Part shown: positions 15,811 through 23,127 of the stretch, piece by piece
Position numbering within the stretch: the first letter of the stretch is position 1
Layout: every line of letters starts with the position of its first letter
Assembly (NCBI GenBank): GCA_910586535.1
Contig: CAJUHS010000002.1
Span: 186,001-250,000, forward strand
Origin: an uncultured Oscillospiraceae bacterium
GTDB lineage: Bacteria > Bacillota > Clostridia > Oscillospirales > Ruminococcaceae
Length of the DNA: 64,000 nucleotides
Reading direction: 5' to 3'
The notes under the pieces: model-generated
Database searches by the model: none
What the model saw: only the letters and a program-made list of their open reading frames with translations
Told to the model about the DNA's origin: nothing
Translations under genes and position numbers: made by a program

Positions 15811-15839
15811 TTGCATTTAATGAAAAAATATGCTACAAT
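15811..15839 (+). promoter_or_regulatory. Predicted sigma-A promoter of the XRE regulator
   Basis: TTGCAT (15811-15816), 17-base spacer, TACAAT (15834-15839). The third copy of the palindromic operator begins three bases downstream, pointing to autoregulation. Confidence 0.85.
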
Positions 15840-15842
15840 AAT

Positions 15843-15857
15843 GTAAATTCAATTTAC
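15843..15857. promoter_or_regulatory. Palindromic operator of the XRE regulator gene
   Basis: Perfect 15-bp palindrome GTAAAT-TCA-ATTTAC at the expected transcription start. Only the three central bases differ from the two copies across the divergent region. Confidence 0.82.
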
Positions 15858-15879
15858 CATTCAAGAAAGGAGAAGCATT

Positions 15880-16434
15880 ATGACTCCCGAGGAACGCGGA
15901 AGACGGATTAAGGAAGCCCGTATCTCAAAGAAAATGACTCAAAGCGAGGTTGTGGGAACATTCATTACGCGGAATATGCTCAGCCAGATCGAAAGCGGAG
16001 CTGCCGCGCCGTCGCTGAAAACTCTCGAATATCTTGCCTCTGTACTGGATATACCTATTTCAACATTGCTTCCCCAGGGAGAAAGCGAAATGAACGGCAA
16101 TCTTCTATCTGACGCCGAGCTGCTGGTAAGCTCCAAGAAACTTTACAGCGAGGGACGTTACCGCGAAGCCGCCGCCGCTCTTCAATCTGCTGACATCAGC
16201 AGCCCGCTGTATGATGAGTTAACCGCTGTCAGAGCACGCTGCTGCCTGAGTCTTGCTGAGCAGATTGCAGATGAAAATTCCCCCAAAGCCGCAGAATATG
16301 CCAAGGAAGCCTCTGCTCTTGCGGACATTGGTTTTTTTGCCGACAGCGGCGTAAAATCAAAGGCGTTACAGCTTTTAGGGGAAATTGCAGAGAAATTAAA
16401 GAAATATTATGAAGATATTATTTCGAGTATATGA
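15880..16434 (+). CDS. XRE family transcriptional regulator with TPR-like C-terminus
   Basis: A 184-residue protein. Residues 7-62 are a helix-turn-helix of the XRE type (RIKEARISKKMTQSEVVG, then MLSQIESGAAAPSLKTLEYLA). A helical C-terminal part (about 80-180) follows, with TPR-like Ala/Leu repeats (KKLYSEGRYREAAAALQSA). AGGAGA precedes the ATG. The gene faces the flotillin operon and has the same palindrome in its own promoter, so it probably represses itself and both divergent units. The TPR-like part may sense a ligand or partner protein, perhaps the membrane protein encoded next; that is inference. Confidence 0.9.
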   Translation: MTPEERGRRIKEARISKKMTQSEVVGTFITRNMLSQIESGAAAPSLKTLEYLASVLDIPISTLLPQGESEMNGNLLSDAELLVSSKKLYSEGRYREAAAALQSADISSPLYDELTAVRARCCLSLAEQIADENSPKAAEYAKEASALADIGFFADSGVKSKALQLLGEIAEKLKKYYEDIISSI

Positions 16435-16453
16435 TATAAAAGGGGTATTTGTT

Positions 16454-17218
16454 ATGAATAACACACCTATAGTATTTAATCCCAACGAACCGATTGCTCA
16501 CTACGAGCAGTGCGGAAAACGCTACAGAAAAGTAAAAAAAAGACTTACTTTCGGAATTATTACAACTATTCCAGCCTTTTTTCTCGGAGCTGCCTGCATT
16601 ATCTATAACCCGTGGCTCATGGCTGTTTTTGCTTTCTTTGCTATGCCGTTCACACTGCTCTCTATTATAGGATGTGCGACCAGAAAATCCAAAATCTGTT
16701 TTGCAACCATTCCTATCGGCATAATACTTGCTGTTTTATCAATTATTTCGGACTCGCTGTTCGCTCCGTTCGGAGCAGCGGCTTACCTGATTGCAGCTTA
16801 TGCTGAATTTATGGCGGTTTCCGCCTCAAACGAGTTCTACAAGCTTAAAGAGCTTCCCGGATTTCCGTTTTTTGACCCGTCCATGGACGATATTTCTTTT
16901 GCTGCAAAGGATCACTTCGGTGCAGACGAATTTATAGACGAAAGCAGCCTGTACACAGAAAAAAGGACTTACAGATTTGATCCGAGCGAACTTGAACCGT
17001 CAAACGAAATGGAAGAAATAGTCACCGGAATTTCTCTATTAAAAGATGGTGATACTCCCCCGCAAACCGAAAAAATCCACACCGAGAAGAGCCAAACCGA
17101 GGACGTTATACAAGCAGAACTTGCTCCCGAAATATATTCCGAAAGCGCTTATGAACAGATGATTAGCGTCATGCCCGAAAAGCGGAAAGATATTTCGGAC
17201 ATAGAACTTTTTGAATAA
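16454..17218 (+). CDS. Membrane protein of unknown function, partner of the XRE regulator
   Basis: A 254-residue protein beginning MNNTPIVFNPNEPIAHYEQCG. About four membrane helices lie in two pairs (near residues 34-75 and 84-125). A long acidic cytoplasmic tail (about 140-254) is rich in Glu, Ser and Thr. The ATG at 16454 has AAGGGG eight bases upstream; an earlier in-frame ATG at 16409 lies inside the XRE gene and lacks a ribosome site. It is 19 bases after the regulator, so the two are co-transcribed. The acidic tail might contact the regulator. I do not recognise the family. Confidence 0.75.
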   Translation: MNNTPIVFNPNEPIAHYEQCGKRYRKVKKRLTFGIITTIPAFFLGAACIIYNPWLMAVFAFFAMPFTLLSIIGCATRKSKICFATIPIGIILAVLSIISDSLFAPFGAAAYLIAAYAEFMAVSASNEFYKLKELPGFPFFDPSMDDISFAAKDHFGADEFIDESSLYTEKRTYRFDPSELEPSNEMEEIVTGISLLKDGDTPPQTEKIHTEKSQTEDVIQAELAPEIYSESAYEQMISVMPEKRKDISDIELFE

Positions 17219-17258
17219 AATTATGTAAAGGCCTTCGCCGGTACAGCTGTAAATCAAG

Positions 17259-17296
17259 GCGCGGCGTGTAAATCTCAAAGCATTTACACGCCGCGC
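17259..17296. terminator. Bidirectional terminator between the XRE unit and glnN
   Basis: A 15-bp GC-rich perfect stem (GCGCGGCGTGTAAAT at 17259-17273 with its complement at 17282-17296, 8-base loop) followed on the plus strand by TTTCTATTTTT. It serves the plus-strand pair and can also stop the converging glnN transcript. Confidence 0.9.
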
Positions 17297-17322
17297 TTTC
17301 TATTTTTACCGTTTCGATGCTC

Positions 17323-19431
17323 TTATACCCTGAAAAGCAGATCAGCATAAGTCGGGAAAGGCCATACGCTTTCGGGAGCTATAGTCTCCAGTTCGTCTAC
17401 AACAGCTCTCAGCGACTGCATTGCCGCAAACACCTCGTCGCGGTAGAATCTGGCGGTAGGCTCACCGTCCTCATAGTTCTTTACGTCCAACAGCTTCGCA
17501 TCAAGAGCGTCGGTAGCTTCAAGAATACTGTTTGTCAGACATGAAGCCTTGTCGGCAAGCTTCTTTTCCGCATCAAAGCTTACGCCCGCCGCTTTCTTGG
17601 AAACAATAGAATCGGAAAGGAATTTTGTGAACTCACAGCCTGCGGGAATTATCTGCTTTCTCGCCATATCCACCATTGTAAGAGCCTCGATATTTATAAT
17701 CTTGGAATAGTTATCCAGCAGTATCTCTTTTCTGGACTGTATCTCGGTCCTTGTAAGAACCTTAAATTCCTCGAAAATAGCCACGTTTTTATCATCGGTA
17801 TAGTGAGGAACCGCGTCAACCGTGGAAATAAGATTTGGAAGTCCGCGCTTTTCCGCCTCTTTTACCCACGAATCGTCATAACCGTTGCCGTTGAAGATAA
17901 TTCTTTTGTTCTCCTTATAAGTTTTAAGAAGAAGCTTATTCAAGTCATCTGTAAAGTTTTCCGAACCCTCAAGAGTATCGGCAAACTCTTTAAGAATGTG
18001 CGCAACAATAGTGTTGAGTATCATGTTGGTGCAGGCAATAGAGTCCGCAGAGCCCAGCGCTCTGAATTCAAATTTGTTTCCCGTAAAGGCAAAGGGAGAC
18101 GTTCTGTTGCGGTCGGTGGTATCCTTGGGGAAGTTGGGAAGCGCCTCGACGCCGATAACAAATTCATTATCCTGATTCTTAGTAATCATTTTTCCTGTTT
18201 CGAGAGCGTCAAGAATAGTCTGAAGCTCGTCGCCTAGGAAAATCGAAACTATAGCCGGAGGAGCCTCGTTTGCTCCCAATCTGTGGTCGTTGCCTGCTGA
18301 TGCTACGGAAAGACGCAGCAGCTCGGAATAATTGTTTACAGCCTTGATAACAGCCACAAGGAAAGTCAGGAACTGAATGTTGTCCTTGGGGTCGTCTCCT
18401 GGATCGAGAAGGTTCTGACCGTCGTTTGTGGAAATAGACCAGTTATTGTGCTTGCCCGAACCGTTTACACCTGCATAGGGTTTTTCATGGAGCAGGCATA
18501 CAAGATCGTGCTTGATAGCAGTTTTCTTCATGATCTCCATAGTAAGAGCATTCTGGTCGGCTGCAATGTTTGATGTGGTAAAAATAGGGGCCAGCTCGTG
18601 CTGAGCGGGAGCGACTTCGTTATGCTTCGTCTTTGCAAGAATACCCAGTTTCCAAAGTTCCTCGTCCAGATCCTTCATATAGGCTGAGACTCTGTCCTTA
18701 ATGTTGCCAAAATAGTGATCCTCAAGCTCCTGACCCTTTGGAGCTTTTGCTCCGAAAAGCGTTCTGCCTGTCAGCATAAGATCGCGGCGCATATCGTGCA
18801 GCTTCTTGTCAACAAGGAAGTACTCCTGCTCCGGTCCCACAGTGGTAGTAACTCTTGTTGCAGTGGTATTTCCGAAAAGTCTGAGCACCCTTATCGACTG
18901 CTCGGAAATAACGTCCATAGAACGGAGCAGCGGAGTCTTTTTATCAAGTATCTCGCCAGTGTAGGAACAGAAAGCCGTAGGTATGTAGAGAGAGCCGTCC
19001 TTTACAAAAGCGGGAGAAGTGGGGTCCCATGCGGTATAGCCTCTCGCCTCAAACGTAGCTCTCAGACCTCCCGACGGGAACGACGAGGCGTCGGGCTCGC
19101 CCTTTATAAGCTCTTTGCCCGAAAATTCCATTATTACCTTTCCGTCTTTTGTAGGAGAAATAAATGAGTCGTGTTTTTCTGCGGTAATACCTGTCATAGG
19201 ATGAAACCAGTGGGTATAGTGAGTCGCGCCCTTTTCAACCGCCCATTCTTTCATTGCGGAAGCGATGACCTCAGCAACGTCGGGGTCGAGAGCAATACCG
19301 AGCCGCTGAGTCCTGAGCAGACCCTTATAGACGTTTTTCGGAAGCCTGTTTTTCATGGTCTCCTCATTGAAAACGTTACAGGCAAAGTAATCCTGTACGC
19401 ATTTTACATTCTGATTCATAACTTCTGACAT
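17323..19431 (-). CDS. glnN: Glutamine synthetase type III
   Basis: Makes glutamine from glutamate, ammonia and ATP. The 702-residue length and the segments FSSGGLRATFEARGY-like (seen as FPSGGLRATFEARG), GPEQEYFLVDK, KHNEVAPAQHELAP, NGSGKHNNWS and NRTSPFAFTGNKFEFRALGS mark the long GSIII family of Bacteroidetes, ruminococci and cyanobacteria rather than GSI. The ATG at 19431 is chosen because GGAGGAA lies eight bases upstream; an upstream in-frame ATG would add 14 residues running through the leader hairpin. It is a single gene with its own promoter and a structured leader, so attenuation control is possible. Confidence 0.96.
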   Translation of the reverse strand: MSEVMNQNVKCVQDYFACNVFNEETMKNRLPKNVYKGLLRTQRLGIALDPDVAEVIASAMKEWAVEKGATHYTHWFHPMTGITAEKHDSFISPTKDGKVIMEFSGKELIKGEPDASSFPSGGLRATFEARGYTAWDPTSPAFVKDGSLYIPTAFCSYTGEILDKKTPLLRSMDVISEQSIRVLRLFGNTTATRVTTTVGPEQEYFLVDKKLHDMRRDLMLTGRTLFGAKAPKGQELEDHYFGNIKDRVSAYMKDLDEELWKLGILAKTKHNEVAPAQHELAPIFTTSNIAADQNALTMEIMKKTAIKHDLVCLLHEKPYAGVNGSGKHNNWSISTNDGQNLLDPGDDPKDNIQFLTFLVAVIKAVNNYSELLRLSVASAGNDHRLGANEAPPAIVSIFLGDELQTILDALETGKMITKNQDNEFVIGVEALPNFPKDTTDRNRTSPFAFTGNKFEFRALGSADSIACTNMILNTIVAHILKEFADTLEGSENFTDDLNKLLLKTYKENKRIIFNGNGYDDSWVKEAEKRGLPNLISTVDAVPHYTDDKNVAIFEEFKVLTRTEIQSRKEILLDNYSKIINIEALTMVDMARKQIIPAGCEFTKFLSDSIVSKKAAGVSFDAEKKLADKASCLTNSILEATDALDAKLLDVKNYEDGEPTARFYRDEVFAAMQSLRAVVDELETIAPESVWPFPTYADLLFRV

Positions 19432-19458
19432 AAAAATTCCTCCCTCAAATAAACAAAA

Positions 19459-19494
19459 CGCTTTAGCACACAAGTGACCCCGTATGCTAAAGCG
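19459..19494 (-). promoter_or_regulatory. Leader hairpin (possible attenuator) of glnN
   Basis: On the minus strand a 10-bp perfect stem CGCTTTAGCA/TGCTAAAGCG with a 16-base loop is followed by TTTTGTTTATTT, between promoter and ribosome site. A terminator-like hairpin in the leader suggests transcription attenuation, for example by an ANTAR-type RNA-binding regulator, which controls nitrogen genes in other bacteria. No competing antiterminator stem is obvious. Confidence 0.55.
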
Positions 19495-19521
19495 CCGTTG
19501 CTTTAACTATTCAATGTATAT

Positions 19522-19550
19522 ATGATACACCATCTTTTCCTTTTTGTCAA
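19522..19550 (-). promoter_or_regulatory. Predicted sigma-A promoter of glnN
   Basis: On the minus strand TTGACA (19545-19550), 17-base spacer, TATCAT (19522-19527), about 90 bases upstream of the glnN ATG. Confidence 0.82.
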
Positions 19551-19783
19551 TACCCTTTTTATGATTTTGCATAATTTTGAGCTTTTTCTTGCAAACTGCA
19601 CTATATATTTTACAAATAAAAATATTTTTTATAGAAAATATGCAACGTTCCAATTCAAGGTATTCTTTTTAAGATGAAAACCATACATTATATATGTTAG
19701 CTCATTTTTATGTATGTGACATTTTACAGCAATCCCATTTTGAAATGTAATCAAAAACATTACGAAATATTTTCAGAAAGCAC

Positions 19784-19820
19784 TTGATAATATTACTATA
19801 TAGTATTATACTATATAGTA
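19784..19820 (+). promoter_or_regulatory. Promoter and double palindromic operator of the MarR-PPOX operon
   Basis: TTGATA (19784-19789), 17-base spacer, TATACT (19807-19812). Two identical perfect palindromes TACTATATAGTA occupy 19794-19805 and 19809-19820, offset by 15 bases, covering the spacer, the -10 box and the start. This is the expected layout for autorepression by the MarR protein encoded directly downstream. Confidence 0.82.
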
Positions 19821-19824
19821 GGAG

Positions 19825-20271
19825 GTGGATAGTACGAAAAAAACAAACGGTGGTTTTCTCATAAGCAAGATAAAGCAGATACAGGGCAGAGTGTTTGAAA
19901 AGCTTCTTGTGGCACACGGTATCAGTGAATTCAACGGCGCACAGGGACGTATCCTTTTTGTGCTGTGGGAACAGGATTGTATCACAGTAAGCGCGCTGTC
20001 GGAAAAAACGGGACTTGCAAAAACCACACTGACGGCTATGCTTGACAGACTGGAAAAAATGGGACATATCCAAAGGACAAACGATCCCGCCGACCGCAGA
20101 TCTGTGAAGATCATTCTAACGTCCAAAGCACAGGGACTGAAAGACAAGTACGACGCTGTATCGGCTGAAATGAACAAAATTTTTTACGGAGGGTTCGGCG
20201 ATGAAGAGGTACTCGCTTTTGAAGCGTATCTTGGGAGAGTGCTTGAAAATCTACTCAAAAAGGAGAATTAA
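19825..20271 (+). CDS. MarR family transcriptional regulator
   Basis: A protein of about 148 residues with a winged helix (SALSEKTGLAKTTLTAMLDRLEKMGHIQR, then the wing DPADRRSVKIILTSKA), typical of MarR repressors that respond to small phenolic or oxidative signals. The start is unclear. The in-frame GTG at 19825 overlaps the AGGAGG ribosome site, and no ATG occurs nearby. With AGGAGG used as the site, the codon at the right distance in frame would be ACG at 19834. The true N-terminus is thus probably within the first ten codons. It is followed one base later by the PPOX gene. Confidence 0.88.
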   Translation: MDSTKKTNGGFLISKIKQIQGRVFEKLLVAHGISEFNGAQGRILFVLWEQDCITVSALSEKTGLAKTTLTAMLDRLEKMGHIQRTNDPADRRSVKIILTSKAQGLKDKYDAVSAEMNKIFYGGFGDEEVLAFEAYLGRVLENLLKKEN

Positions 20272-20272
20272 C

Positions 20273-20695
20273 ATGAAAAAAATTATTTCTGAAATTATTG
20301 AATTGCAAAAAAATGCGGAGTTCGCCTATGTCGGCTCGGTAAATGAGGTGGGCATCCCCCAAATAAAGTGTATGTTTGCGACTAAATGCGAAAACATGAA
20401 AACCCATTATTTTTCCACAAACACAAGCTCAAAACGTGCGGGACAGTTCCTTAAAAACCCCAAAGCCTGCGTTTATTACTGCGATGAGACTAACTTTGCA
20501 GGCGCACTTTTTACGGGGACTATGGAGGTCTGCACCGACCATGAGACCAAGGCTATGCTTTGGCATGACGGCGATGAGAAGTACTATCCCAAGGGCGTTG
20601 ACGACGAGGATTACTGCGTGTTCAAATTTACCGCCGAGACGGTGAATTACTACCACGGATTGAGCAACGTTACACTGCCGATAGACCAATTATAA
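20273..20695 (+). CDS. Pyridoxamine 5'-phosphate oxidase-like flavoprotein
   Basis: A 140-residue protein of the split-barrel FMN-binding superfamily (FAYVGSVNEVGIPQIKCMF, then HYFSTNTSSKRAGQFLKNPKACVYYCDE). Such small members are often flavin reductases or general stress proteins rather than true PdxH. It has AAGGAGA before the ATG and starts directly after the MarR stop, so it is probably the target of that repressor. The substrate cannot be inferred. Confidence 0.85.
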   Translation: MKKIISEIIELQKNAEFAYVGSVNEVGIPQIKCMFATKCENMKTHYFSTNTSSKRAGQFLKNPKACVYYCDETNFAGALFTGTMEVCTDHETKAMLWHDGDEKYYPKGVDDEDYCVFKFTAETVNYYHGLSNVTLPIDQL

Positions 20696-20701
20696 AAAAC
20701 A

Positions 20702-20730
20702 AGGATAGAAACGAAACCCGTTTCTATCCT
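20702..20730 (+). terminator. Terminator of the MarR-PPOX operon
   Basis: A 12-bp stem (AGGATAGAAACG/CGTTTCTATCCT) with a 5-base loop, followed by CATTTTTT. Almost the same stem recurs at 33321-33350 after the Rrf2 gene. Confidence 0.88.
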
Positions 20731-20736
20731 CATTTT

Positions 20737-21876
20737 TTAAAGTCTGCACTTGAAATCCTCATAGCCGAATTTTTTTATAGTTTTACATATGCCGTTTTCC
20801 CCGCACCAAACAATAGCGGGCAGAGGCATACCGTTAAAGGTGTTATTTTTTACCATAGAGTAAATTGCCATATCGCAGAAAACAAGCCTATCCCCTGCCG
20901 TAAGCGGATTGTCAAAGGAATAATCTCCGATAATGTCGCCGGCAAGACAAGTGGGGCCTCCCAAACGGTAAGTGTACGTTTTTTCACCAGGCATACCCGC
21001 ACCGATAACGTTTGGACGGTATGGCATCTCCAGCACATCCGGCATATGGCAAGCCGCGGAAGTGTCCGTAATTGCAAGATTCATACCGTTTTTAAGAACG
21101 TCAAGAACTTCCGTTACCAGAAATCCCGCATTCAGAGCAACTGCTTCGCCGGGTTCAAGATAGACCGTCAAACTGTATTTTTCCTGTACTCTTTTTACAA
21201 TTTCCACAAGCTTTTCAATGTCGTAATCTTCGCGGGTAATGTGATGTCCGCCGCCGAAATTCAGCCACTTTAAGCCGTGCAGATATTTTCCGAATTTTTC
21301 TTCTACTGCGGCAACAGTACGTTCTAAAACGTCAGCGCCCTGCTCGCACATAGTATGAAAGTGCAGACCGCTTATTCCCTCCGGAAGCGTATCGGGAAAC
21401 TCGGCAATAACCGTACCCAAACGGGAATTTTTAAAGCAGGGATTATAAATATCCGTCTCTATCTCGGAATATTCGGGATTCATTCTGATACCGACTTCAA
21501 TATTCCTTCTGCTTTTCAGCACGTCCGGATAAAATTTTTCGTACTGTTCAAAGCTGTTGAAAACAATATGATCAACAATGGTAACTATTTCCTTAAAATC
21601 ACTTTTCTTATATGCCGGAGCGTAGACGTGCACCTCGCCGTTCAGCATTTCCTCTTTGCCAAGCTTTGCCTCGTACAAACCGCTGGCAGTAGTCCCCGCT
21701 AAATACTCGGAAATTATCGGATAGACGCTGTACATTGAAAAAGCCTTTTGAGCAAGCAGTATCTTGCAGCCCGTCCTGTCCTGCACGGCTTTTAAGATTT
21801 CCAGATTATTCCTAAGTAAAGCTTCGTCTACAACATAGCAGGGCGTGGGTAGTAACGATATGTCAAAATTTAGCAT
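20737..21876 (-). CDS. nspC: Carboxynorspermidine/carboxyspermidine decarboxylase
   Basis: A 379-residue PLP enzyme of the alanine racemase/ornithine decarboxylase fold III group, converting carboxyspermidine to spermidine. Motifs seen are TPCYVVDEALLRNN at the N-terminus, LLAQKAFSMY (PLP lysine), HFHTMCEQ, LNFGGGHH, LEPGEAV and GPTCLAGDIIGDY (catalytic cysteine region). The ATG at 21876 is chosen for the GAGGAG upstream and the conserved N-terminus; it overlaps the GNAT stop by 14 bases. The partner dehydrogenase is not in the window. It is the last gene of an overlapping four-gene cluster. Confidence 0.93.
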   Translation of the reverse strand: MLNFDISLLPTPCYVVDEALLRNNLEILKAVQDRTGCKILLAQKAFSMYSVYPIISEYLAGTTASGLYEAKLGKEEMLNGEVHVYAPAYKKSDFKEIVTIVDHIVFNSFEQYEKFYPDVLKSRRNIEVGIRMNPEYSEIETDIYNPCFKNSRLGTVIAEFPDTLPEGISGLHFHTMCEQGADVLERTVAAVEEKFGKYLHGLKWLNFGGGHHITREDYDIEKLVEIVKRVQEKYSLTVYLEPGEAVALNAGFLVTEVLDVLKNGMNLAITDTSAACHMPDVLEMPYRPNVIGAGMPGEKTYTYRLGGPTCLAGDIIGDYSFDNPLTAGDRLVFCDMAIYSMVKNNTFNGMPLPAIVWCGENGICKTIKKFGYEDFKCRL

Positions 21877-22336
21877 TTTGGTTCTCCTCAGAAATATTTT
21901 TTCGGTAAATACGGCTGTCTCCGCCGTAGATGTCAGCACGGCTTTCAATGTAGGTAAAGCCGTATTTTTCGTACAGTCCAATATGGTCGGTGCAGATGTA
22001 TATTTGGGATATTCCCTTTTCGGAGGCAATTTCTTCGCAGCGGAATATCAGCTTTCCCACATAGTGATGTCCGCGGTATTCGGGAAATGTGTAAACAAAT
22101 CCTATCCACGGAGAAAGTTTTTCATCGTCAATACAATCTCTTTCGGCGAACGTCACAAAGGAGAGCAGTCTGTCCCCCTCGGTGAGAAGCAGCAGCGTCC
22201 CCTCGCCGAGGTTCTCGTGAAAGAAGTTTTCCTCGATAAACCGCGCGAGAGTGGGTATTGCGCCCCAATCGCCCTTTTTTATCTCCGCAAGCCAATAGTC
22301 GGGCTTGTCCGATTTAAAATAATCAATTATTTCCAT
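21863..22336 (-). CDS. GNAT family N-acetyltransferase
   Basis: A 157-residue acetyltransferase. The acetyl-CoA loop region is FPEYRGHHYVGKLIF near residue 90, followed by ISQIYICTDHIGLYEKYGFTYI, the usual strand and helix of GNAT motif B. The acceptor substrate is unknown. The gene overlaps the start of nspC by 14 bases and follows the DUF896 gene by three bases, so these genes are translated together. Confidence 0.88.
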   Translation of the reverse strand: MEIIDYFKSDKPDYWLAEIKKGDWGAIPTLARFIEENFFHENLGEGTLLLLTEGDRLLSFVTFAERDCIDDEKLSPWIGFVYTFPEYRGHHYVGKLIFRCEEIASEKGISQIYICTDHIGLYEKYGFTYIESRADIYGGDSRIYRKNISEENQNAKF

Positions 22337-22339
22337 AAG

Positions 22340-22516
22340 CTACTCCTTGTCAATAATCTCAATATTTTTAAGCTGACCCTCCAGATTGGCTTTCACACCG
22401 TCGCGGTACTCCTGCCGCAAGGCCGCCTGTTCGGCTTTTTCAGCTTCGGTAAGACCCTCCGCAGTGCGGGACTTCTTTGCCAGCTCGTTTATTCTGTCAA
22501 TCTTTTTCTTATTCAT
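22340..22516 (-). CDS. DUF896 (YnzC-like) protein
   Basis: A 58-residue protein MNKKKIDRINELAKKSRT..., with LTEAEKAEQAALRQEYRDG, the DUF896 signature found across Firmicutes (YnzC in Bacillus). It is predicted to be a helical hairpin. Its function is poorly known, with links to SOS or cell-cycle control in Bacillus. GGAG lies about nine bases before the chosen ATG. Its first codons overlap the kinase stop by eight bases. Confidence 0.9.
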   Translation of the reverse strand: MNKKKIDRINELAKKSRTAEGLTEAEKAEQAALRQEYRDGVKANLEGQLKNIEIIDKE

Positions 22517-23018
22517 TTCGATACTCCTTTGCAAATTCCTTTAAATACTCGTCTATCTCCTGCCGCGACTTAAAAATTATCACATTTTTATCCTTATAGC
22601 GTTCCAGCATTTTGTATATTTCCGGCAGCTTTTCATTGGGAAAATCCACTATCCACTGTCTGAATTCTTCGTCAAATTCCTCTTCGACCCAAGGCATATC
22701 CTCCCGCTTTTTGCCGACCCTTGCCGCCGCTCCCGCCAAGCAGACTTCCAACGGAAAGTCCAGCAGAAACACCGCGTCGCAATGCTCTAAACGCGTTTCA
22801 ATAGTACGCTGATAGTTGCCGTCGATTATCCACTTATCGGTACGCAAAATTTCGGACAGCCGCCTGTCAAATTCCTCCCTTTCGACAGTAGTCCTGTCGG
22901 GTCTGTGGTTGATCATATCAAGGTGGCAAAGAGGCAGACCCGTTATATCCCGCAATTGCCGTGAAAACGTGCTTTTCCCCGCCCCGGGACTGCCAATCAC
23001 AATTATTTTTCGGAACAT
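22509..23018 (-). CDS. P-loop kinase of the adenylate kinase/FlaR-like type
   Basis: A 169-residue P-loop NTPase: MFRKIIVIGSPGAGKSTFSRQL (Walker A GSPGAGKS at residues 9-16), then HLDMINHRPDRTTVEREEF and WIIDGNYQRTIE, typical of the small kinases annotated as topology modulation or FlaR-like proteins. The physiological substrate is unknown. GGGAGG precedes the ATG at 23018. It heads the kinase-DUF896-GNAT-nspC cluster. Confidence 0.85.
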   Translation of the reverse strand: MFRKIIVIGSPGAGKSTFSRQLRDITGLPLCHLDMINHRPDRTTVEREEFDRRLSEILRTDKWIIDGNYQRTIETRLEHCDAVFLLDFPLEVCLAGAAARVGKKREDMPWVEEEFDEEFRQWIVDFPNEKLPEIYKMLERYKDKNVIIFKSRQEIDEYLKEFAKEYRNE

Positions 23019-23127
23019 ATTAATTTCCTCCCTGCACATATTTTTCCCCATTCAGATAAATATAGGCGGGAGCTCGCCAATACAAGCCTGCCCCGCCCAA
23101 GTTGTTTTATTTATGTATGCTCTATAA

